From Lachnospiraceae bacterium (lineage in GTDB: Bacteria; Bacillota_A; Clostridia; Lachnospirales; Lachnospiraceae): a DNA stretch of 64,000 bases. The position numbers were made by a program, and so were the translations under genes. Shown here in pieces: positions 58,532 to 64,000 of the stretch. Every line of letters begins with the position of its first letter. Position 1 is the first letter of the stretch. The DNA lies in assembly GCA_017561985.1 (NCBI GenBank), contig JAFZAZ010000014.1, positions 1 through 64,000 of the forward strand, written 5' to 3'. The notes below the pieces were generated by a model, which was not told the DNA's origin, did no database searches, and saw nothing but the letters and a program-made list of their open reading frames with translations.

Positions 58532-59896
58532 ATGATCAGCAGAAGTGAGATATTGGAAACCAATGAGATGATCGAGAAGGAAAATCTCGACGTCCGCACG
58601 ATCACGATGGGAATCAGCCTTTTGGACTGCATCGATTCCGACGTTGAGAAGCTGTGCGGCAACATCCATCGGAAAATAACAAAGCTTGCCGGCAAACTTG
58701 TGGAAACCGGCGACGAGATCGGCCGTGAGTACGGGATCCCGGTAGTAAACAAGAGAATCAGTGTGACGCCGATCGCATTGATCGGTGCAGCTGCATGCCG
58801 CACCGAGGACGATTACGTGAGGATCGCAAAGGAACTCGATGCGGTCGCGAAGGAAGTCGGCGTCAATTTCATCGGCGGATTTTCCGCAGTCGTAGCAAAG
58901 GGAATGACGAGCTCGGACGAGCTGTTGATGCGCTCGATCCCGCAGGCGCTCGCCGTTACGGAGCGCGTGTGCAGCTCGGTGAATGTGGGATCCACGAAGA
59001 CCGGCATCAACATGGATGCGGTGCGCCTGATGGGCGAGACGGTTCGCAAGACGGCAGAGCTTACGAAGGATACGGACTCGATCGGATGCGCGAAACTCGT
59101 AGTGTTCTGCAACGCTCCCGACGACAACCCGTTCATGGCGGGAGCATTCCACGGCGTGACCGAGGCGGACGCTGTGATCAACGTCGGCGTCAGCGGCCCC
59201 GGCGTTGTAAAGAAGGCGCTTGAGGCAGCCCGCGGCAAGGATTTTGAGGTGCTTTGCGAGACCATCAAGAAGACCGCGTTCAAGATCACGCGAGTCGGCC
59301 AGCTCGTTGCAAAGAGAGCTTCCGAGATGCTCGGTGTTCCGTTCGGAATCGTTGACCTCTCGCTTGCTCCGACACCCGCAGTCGGCGATTCGGTTGCGGA
59401 GATCCTGCAGGAGATCGGTCTGGAACATCCCGGCGCACCCGGAACGACGGCGGCGCTTGCACTTTTGAACGACCAGGTAAAGAAGGGCGGCGTCATGGCG
59501 TCCTCATATGTCGGAGGCCTCAGCGGCGCATTCATTCCGGTCAGTGAGGACCAGGGAATGATCGATGCGGTCAACGCAGGATGCCTCACGCTTGAGAAAC
59601 TTGAGGCGATGACCTGTGTCTGCTCGGTAGGTCTCGATATGATCGCAATCCCCGGAGACACGTCGGCGTCGACGATCTCGGGAATCATTGCGGATGAGAT
59701 GGCGATCGGTATGGTCAACCAGAAGACGACGGCGGTGCGCCTGATCCCCGTCATCGGTAAGACGGTGGGCGATACGGCGGAGTTCGGAGGGTTGCTCGGG
59801 TACGCGCCGATCATGCCTGTCAACACGTTTGACTGCAGCGCATTTGTCGGAAGAACGGGACGGATCCCCGCGCCGATCCACAGTTTCAAGAACTGA
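58532..59896 (+). CDS. UPF0210 (PFL family) protein
   Basis: A 454-residue protein of the UPF0210/DUF711 family, structurally related to glycyl radical-like barrels but without a known reaction. Conserved segments include [14 protein letters not shown] near residue 150, [13 protein letters not shown] near 245 and [16 protein letters not shown] near 278, and the C-terminal [13 protein letters not shown] near 411. It follows the ACT protein by 41 bases, which is the usual arrangement; the ACT protein may sense a ligand for it. Confidence 0.93.
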   Translation: MISRSEILETNEMIEKENLDVRTITMGISLLDCIDSDVEKLCGNIHRKITKLAGKLVETGDEIGREYGIPVVNKRISVTPIALIGAAACRTEDDYVRIAKELDAVAKEVGVNFIGGFSAVVAKGMTSSDELLMRSIPQALAVTERVCSSVNVGSTKTGINMDAVRLMGETVRKTAELTKDTDSIGCAKLVVFCNAPDDNPFMAGAFHGVTEADAVINVGVSGPGVVKKALEAARGKDFEVLCETIKKTAFKITRVGQLVAKRASEMLGVPFGIVDLSLAPTPAVGDSVAEILQEIGLEHPGAPGTTAALALLNDQVKKGGVMASSYVGGLSGAFIPVSEDQGMIDAVNAGCLTLEKLEAMTCVCSVGLDMIAIPGDTSASTISGIIADEMAIGMVNQKTTAVRLIPVIGKTVGDTAEFGGLLGYAPIMPVNTFDCSAFVGRTGRIPAPIHSFKN

Positions 59897-59919
59897 TTGT
59901 TGCGGGGCAAGGAGAAGAT

Positions 59920-60723
59920 ATGGAGATACAATTATGGAGAGAGATCCTTGAGCCGTACGCGCTTGCCGTTGACGAGCTTGTGATCAAATTCACGCATATA
60001 CAGAAATCACTGCGGAAGCAGGACGATTATTGTCCGATCGAGCTGATCTCCGGACGTGTCAAAACGATCGCGAGCATCATCGAAAAATGCAGCCGCAAGA
60101 AGATCCCGCTCGAGCGTCTCGAGGAGGAGATGACCGATATCGCCGGAATCCGCCTGATCTGCCAGTTCGTGGAGGACTGCTATGTCGTTGCCGACATGAT
60201 CAAGCGCAGAACGGACATGGAAGTGGTCGACGAAGCCGATTATATCGCTGTTCCGAAGTCGAGCGGCTACCGCAGCTATCACCTGAAGATCCGCTACACG
60301 GTTCAGATGGTAGACGGTCCGAAGACGCTCAATGCGGAGATTCAGATCCGTACGCTCGGCATGAACTGCTGGTCGACGATCGAACATTCGCTGCAGTACA
60401 AATACCGCGGCAACATTCCGGACGAACTGAAGGACAGACTGCAGCACGTTGCGGACGAGATGATCAACACCGACCGCGAGCTTTCGGAGATCCGCGACGA
60501 GATCACGGCGGCGCGCGAGCAGCGCTTCGAGGAAGAGCGCATCGTCAACGACATTCTCCTTACAATTCAGAATCTGTATCGCTTTGCGAGCCATCGCGAG
60601 GCAGTGCGCATTCAGGAGGAATTCTTCCGAATCTACGAGGAGAAGGATATCGAGAAGCTGCGTCATTTTGCGACGGAACTCGATATCATCGCAGAAGGTT
60701 ATCACGCGCAGACGACGGTGTGA
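59920..60723 (+). CDS. Small alarmone synthetase (RelQ/YjbM-like)
   Basis: A 267-residue GTP pyrophosphokinase with only the synthetase domain, making (p)ppGpp. The substrate loop MTDIAGIRLICQF near residue 70, PKSSGYRSYHLKI near 112 and AEIQIRTLGMNCWSTIEH near 139 are diagnostic. No hydrolase or TGS/ACT domain is present. It is about 55 residues longer than B. subtilis SasB because of a helical Glu/Arg-rich C-terminal extension from about 190 on. The start follows AAGGAGA. Confidence 0.92.
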   Translation: MEIQLWREILEPYALAVDELVIKFTHIQKSLRKQDDYCPIELISGRVKTIASIIEKCSRKKIPLERLEEEMTDIAGIRLICQFVEDCYVVADMIKRRTDMEVVDEADYIAVPKSSGYRSYHLKIRYTVQMVDGPKTLNAEIQIRTLGMNCWSTIEHSLQYKYRGNIPDELKDRLQHVADEMINTDRELSEIRDEITAAREQRFEEERIVNDILLTIQNLYRFASHREAVRIQEEFFRIYEEKDIEKLRHFATELDIIAEGYHAQTTV

Positions 60724-60816
60724 CGCGCAGTGAGGCAATGAAATACAGTCCGTGGCGAAGTGAGTGTGCCTCGCTTCGGAAAATGTAATGATTATCAACA
60801 AGGCAGGAACCAAGGG

Positions 60817-62280
60817 ATGAGATTACCCGAAGCTTTTGAAAACCGAATGCGCGAACAGCTCGGCGAGGAGGAATTTCTCAGGTATCGTGCGTGCTTTGAC
60901 CGACGTGTCAGCTCGGCGCTTCGCGTAAATACGCTCAAGTTATCGCCCGAGGAGTTCGTGAAGCTTTCTGATTTCTCGCTGCGTAACGTTCCCTGGATTA
61001 AAAACGGTTTTTACTACGGAGCGGAGGACATGCCTTCGAAACATCCGTATTACTACGCGGGGCTTTATTACCTGCAGGAGCCGTCGGCGATGACGCCCGC
61101 AAATCTTCTTCCGATCGAGGTGGGAGACCGCGTTCTTGACCTTTGTGCGGCGCCCGGAGGCAAGAGCACCGAGCTGGCTGCAAAGCTCAAAGGCACCGGC
61201 GTGCTTGTCGCAAACGACATCTCGGCGACGCGCGCAAAAGCTCTTCTCAAGAATCTTGAGCTGTTCGGCGCGACCAATATTGTCGTGACGAGCGAGCCTG
61301 CAAATAAGCTCGCGGAGCGTTTTCCGATGTACTTTGACAAGATCCTTGTCGATGCTCCGTGCTCGGGAGAAGGAATGTTCCGCAAGCAGCCCGAGATCAT
61401 GAAAAACTGGGAGCAATACGGCACCGGGTATTACAACAAGCTTCAAAAAGAAATCCTGCCGCAGGCGATCGCAATGCTCAAACCCGGAGGGCAGCTTTTG
61501 TACTCGACGTGTACATTCGCGCCTTTGGAGGACGAGGAGACCGTCGCGTGGGTGCTTCGCAGTTTTCCCGAGATGGAGCTTCTCGAAGCAATCCCGGAGG
61601 GAAGGAAAGCCGACTACGAATCGTACGGCTTTTTGAAAGGACGCCCCGAATGGATGGAGGAACCGGACGAAAACCTCACAAAGTGCGTTCGACTGTTCCC
61701 GCATCGCCTCGAGGGCGAAGGACACTTCCTCGCGCGGTTTAAAAAGCGTGAAGATGCTTACGATGAGACGATCTACGCGCCGCGCACAGTTCGATCCGAG
61801 CGCACACGCGGCAGGAAAAATGCCAGAAGAGGTCCGCAGCGCCCGACTTCAACCAAGACGCCCGAGGCGGTGAGCGACTGGCTTGCAACGCTTAGCCCGG
61901 AGGGACGTAAGCGAATCCCTGCGGAGCGCATCCGCGTCACTGCAGAGAGAGTCAACCTTCTTCCGGAGGAGATGCCGGATGTCGCAGGACTTCGTGTGCT
62001 TCGAGAGGGATGGTTGCTCGGAGAACTCAAGAAAGAGCATTTTGCGCCGAGCCAGGCGTGTGCGATGGGACTTCGCGCATCGGAGTTTCCGAATGTATGC
62101 TCACTTGTTGCGGACGACCCGAATGTCGTCAAATACTTAAAATGTGAGACGATCAATCCCGATATTCCGATCGCGGACGGCGATGTTTTGGTTTGCGTCG
62201 ACGGACATCCGCTCGGATTTGCGAAGGTCAAGGGAGAATCGTTCAAAAACCGGTATCTGCCGGGATGGCGCATGATGTGA
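60817..62280 (+). CDS. RsmF-like rRNA cytosine-C5 methyltransferase
   Basis: A 487-residue RsmB/NOP-family enzyme. SAM-binding LDLCAAPGGKSTELA is near residue 105, and the two catalytic cysteines are in DAPCSGEGMF near 182 and YSTCTFAPLEDE near 230. A basic linker (around 330-350, rich in Arg/Lys) leads to a C-terminal RsmF ferredoxin-like/PUA region (from about 365). Target is probably 16S or other rRNA; which cytosine is not known. The start at 60817 follows a weak AAGGG; the frame is open upstream without a better site. Confidence 0.9.
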   Translation: MRLPEAFENRMREQLGEEEFLRYRACFDRRVSSALRVNTLKLSPEEFVKLSDFSLRNVPWIKNGFYYGAEDMPSKHPYYYAGLYYLQEPSAMTPANLLPIEVGDRVLDLCAAPGGKSTELAAKLKGTGVLVANDISATRAKALLKNLELFGATNIVVTSEPANKLAERFPMYFDKILVDAPCSGEGMFRKQPEIMKNWEQYGTGYYNKLQKEILPQAIAMLKPGGQLLYSTCTFAPLEDEETVAWVLRSFPEMELLEAIPEGRKADYESYGFLKGRPEWMEEPDENLTKCVRLFPHRLEGEGHFLARFKKREDAYDETIYAPRTVRSERTRGRKNARRGPQRPTSTKTPEAVSDWLATLSPEGRKRIPAERIRVTAERVNLLPEEMPDVAGLRVLREGWLLGELKKEHFAPSQACAMGLRASEFPNVCSLVADDPNVVKYLKCETINPDIPIADGDVLVCVDGHPLGFAKVKGESFKNRYLPGWRMM

Positions 62281-62328
62281 CCGGGAAAAACCTGATTGGG
62301 CAACCCGCATACGGAGGATGAAAGTATC

Positions 62329-63057
62329 GTGGCGACGACACAGACAATGCGATTGGACCGGCTTCTTGCTGAGACCGGACATGCCGCGAGCCGCAAGGCA
62401 GCGAAGGAGATCATTCGCGCGGGACTTGTCACGGTGGAAGGCATCATCTGTCGCGATTCCGACCGGAAGGTCGATGCCGAGAGCGGTTCTGTATGCGTAA
62501 AGGGCGAGCCGGTTGCGTACGCAAAGTACCGGTATTTTCTGATGAACAAGCCCGCAGGACTTCTCAGTGCTTCGAGAGACAGCAGGGAAGAGACGGTCAC
62601 GGATCGGATTGAAGGTATCCGGCCGGAGGAGTATTTTCCGGTGGGAAGACTTGACCGCGACACGACAGGCCTTTTGCTGATCACAAATGACGGAGCGCTT
62701 TCACATGAGCTTTTGTCACCGAAAAAACATGTTCCGAAGACATATCGCGCGGTGTGCGAAGGGAAAATAGGAGATGCGCAATGCCGCATGCTCGAGGGCG
62801 GACTCGACCTCGGAGACTTTGTGACGGCGCCCGCGAAGGCAATTGTTGCAGACAGTGACGAAGCAACAACGACGATACTTCTCACCATTACGGAAGGAAA
62901 ATTCCACCAGGTCAAGAGGATGGTTGAGAAGGTCGGAAGTCAGGTTTTGAAACTGACGCGAATACAGATGGGAGGATTGACGCTTCCGGAGGATCTTGCG
63001 CCCGGCGAATACCGCGAGGTCGCGATCGAAGAGCTTCGGAAGGCGTTGAAAGGATAA
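62329..63057 (+). CDS. rRNA pseudouridine synthase (RsuA/RluB/E/F family)
   Basis: A 242-residue enzyme with an N-terminal S4 RNA-binding domain (RLDRLLAETGHAASRKAAKE, from about residue 8) and a catalytic domain with the Asp in VGRLDRDTTGLLL near 107. FHQVKRM near 192 is the conserved family segment. Translation probably starts at the GTG at 62329, 11 bases from GGAGG; the next ATG at 62347 has no ribosome site. HAD phosphatase follows after two bases. Confidence 0.92.
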   Translation: MATTQTMRLDRLLAETGHAASRKAAKEIIRAGLVTVEGIICRDSDRKVDAESGSVCVKGEPVAYAKYRYFLMNKPAGLLSASRDSREETVTDRIEGIRPEEYFPVGRLDRDTTGLLLITNDGALSHELLSPKKHVPKTYRAVCEGKIGDAQCRMLEGGLDLGDFVTAPAKAIVADSDEATTTILLTITEGKFHQVKRMVEKVGSQVLKLTRIQMGGLTLPEDLAPGEYREVAIEELRKALKG

Positions 63058-63059
63058 GT

Positions 63060-63710
63060 ATGAAGACCGATTTTACGGCGGCGATATTCGATCTCGACGG
63101 CACGCTTGTCGATTCGATGTGGATGTGGCGTGATATCGATATTGCTTACCTCGGTGCACACGGAATCCCTTTTGAGGAGGATCTGCAGGAGCGCATCGAA
63201 GGGATGAGTTTTGCGGAGACCGCCGTATATTTCAAGGAAAATTACGGCATCAAAGATTCCGTTGAAGATATCATGAGCACATGGAACGACATGGCGATGG
63301 AGTATTATCGCACGAAGGTGTTCCCTAAGCCGGGAGTGATCGAGTACCTTCAGAAACTCCGCGCGGCAGGCATTAAGACAGGGATTGCGACCTCCAACTC
63401 GTGGGAACTGCTCGATGCCGTGCTGAACGCGACAGGGCTTTCGCAGTACATGGACAGCATTCACTCGGCGTGCGAGATCAAGCGCGGCAAGCCCGCACCG
63501 GACATTTATCTTCTCGTCGCGGAAGACCTCGGCGTGGACCCTTCAGAGTGCATCGTTTTCGAGGACATCCTGCCGGGAATCGAGTCGGGACATCGCGCGG
63601 GAATGTATGTGTGCTCGGTTTACGACCCGTATTCAGAGGAGCGCATGGACGAGATCATCGCCCGTTCCGACGCGCATATCCGCAGCTTCACGGAACTGAC
63701 ACGGAAATAA
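63060..63710 (+). CDS. HAD-superfamily phosphatase, beta-phosphoglucomutase-like
   Basis: A 216-residue HAD hydrolase of subclass I. The nucleophile motif AAIFDLDGTLVDSMW is near residue 7, ATSNSW near 111 is motif II, KPAPDIYLLV near 144 has the Lys, and VFEDILPGIESG near 165 carries the acidic motif. The substrate may be a sugar phosphate. It overlaps none but follows the pseudouridine synthase by two bases, so translation is coupled. The ribosome site is AAAGGA within that gene. Confidence 0.9.
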   Translation: MKTDFTAAIFDLDGTLVDSMWMWRDIDIAYLGAHGIPFEEDLQERIEGMSFAETAVYFKENYGIKDSVEDIMSTWNDMAMEYYRTKVFPKPGVIEYLQKLRAAGIKTGIATSNSWELLDAVLNATGLSQYMDSIHSACEIKRGKPAPDIYLLVAEDLGVDPSECIVFEDILPGIESGHRAGMYVCSVYDPYSEERMDEIIARSDAHIRSFTELTRK

Positions 63711-63750
63711 GCTGTTTTGCGGAACCGACCGAACGATAAGGAGCTTACGA

Positions 63751-64000
63751 ATGACCAAAGGTACGAACGGTTATATCCGTTATAAAAAGAGCCGCCAGTT
63801 TCTGTGGACCGGCGTGATCGCAGCGATCTCCGTCGGGCTGTTTTTGTGCGGATATTTTGCGACGGGAACAACGAAGAATCTCCTCACGGTGTTCGCCGTG
63901 CTCGGCGTGCTTCCCGGTGCTAAAGCGCTTGTGAACGGCATTGTTTTTGCACCGTACAAGTCGCTTTCCGCGGAGACGTACAAGACATTTTGCGATGCGG
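63751..64000 (+). CDS. Membrane protein, N-terminal part only (cut by window end)
   Basis: The ATG at 63751 follows AAGGAG (63738-63743). The 83 residues visible begin MTKGTNGYIRYKKSRQF, then one hydrophobic helix (about residues 19-37, with GVIAAISVGLFLCGYF), a short polar turn with TTKN, and a second helix (about 43-60, with LLTVFAVLGVLPG). It continues beyond the window. I do not recognise the family; the basic start and paired helices suggest a small integral membrane protein. Confidence 0.75.
   Translation, partial: MTKGTNGYIRYKKSRQFLWTGVIAAISVGLFLCGYFATGTTKNLLTVFAVLGVLPGAKALVNGIVFAPYKSLSAETYKTFCDA

Overview
The window is a gene-dense, mid-GC chromosomal segment of a low-G+C-phylum anaerobe, most likely a non-sporulating member of the Clostridia (Lachnospiraceae-like). 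The evidence is the Firmicutes gene order comEC-holA-rpsT-lepA-hemW-hrcA-grpE-dnaK-dnaJ-prmA-rsmE, the ireB-ruvX-DUF1292 trio, RNase J, HrcA/CIRCE control, indolepyruvate:ferredoxin oxidoreductase, an HPr-like protein and PolA without proofreading residues. The sporulation genes gpr and spoIIP, which sit between rpsT and lepA in spore formers such as Bacillus subtilis, are absent. No transposase, prophage or CRISPR array is visible. Only the extreme left edge, a cluster of hairpins, hints at a mobile-element end. No intergenic gap exceeds about 300 bases.

Layout. 1-143: hairpin cluster. 144-1538 (-): argH. 1737-4695: two paralogous six-helix membrane proteins around an unrelated membrane protein. 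4797-7273: iorAB behind a perfect TTGACA-17-TATAAT promoter. 7304-11237: PHP phosphoesterase, a HEAT-repeat/methyltransferase fusion, endonuclease IV and a phosphopantetheinyl transferase. 11323-12540 (-): argG. 12774-17972: maf and argCJBD. 18107-25670: comEA, a two-component system with a GerMN lipoprotein, an anchored metalloprotease and comEC. 25727-28657: pssA, psd, holA, rpsT, followed by tRNA-Ser(CGA) on the minus strand. 28981-38929: lepA, hemW, the CIRCE-controlled hrcA-grpE-dnaK-dnaJ operon, prmA, rsmE. 38926-41397: cysteine desulfurase and thiI. 41479-41721 (-): HPr-like protein. 41834-48462: mtaB, ireB, ruvX, DUF1292, RNase J, an MltG-like stub, trmR and a U32 tRNA-hydroxylation protein. 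48472-53190: two exported CBM9-like proteins and two tandem MutS-like ATPases, then tRNA-Leu(CAA) on the minus strand. 53403-64000: zinc-finger membrane protein, polA, coaE, MBL hydrolase, ACT protein, UPF0210, small alarmone synthetase, RsmF-like methyltransferase, pseudouridine synthase, HAD phosphatase and a membrane protein cut by the window end.

Functional themes. Arginine synthesis from glutamate is nearly complete (argC, J, B, D, G, H); argF and carbamoyl-phosphate synthase are not here. RNA modification is heavily represented (prmA acts on L11 protein; rsmE, mtaB, thiI, trmR/trhP, the RsmF-like enzyme, the RsuA-like enzyme and the HEAT fusion act or probably act on RNA). DNA maintenance and uptake are represented by comEA/comEC, holA, polA, nfo, ruvX and the MutS-like pair.

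The signals I find most worth a second look are: (1) a short word, CATTTTNCG, with 40 hand-counted copies on both strands and in all reading frames, over-represented in intergenic DNA and sometimes arranged as CATTTT-spacer-AAAATG palindromes; (2) the tandem pair of MutS-like ATPases that both carry Asn-Glu instead of Asp-Glu in Walker B; (3) a regulator-kinase-GerMN-lipoprotein operon resembling actinobacterial MtrAB-LpqB; (4) a paralogous membrane trio with a conserved N-terminal tag; and (5) a secreted HELTH metalloprotease carrying an InlB-type repeat.
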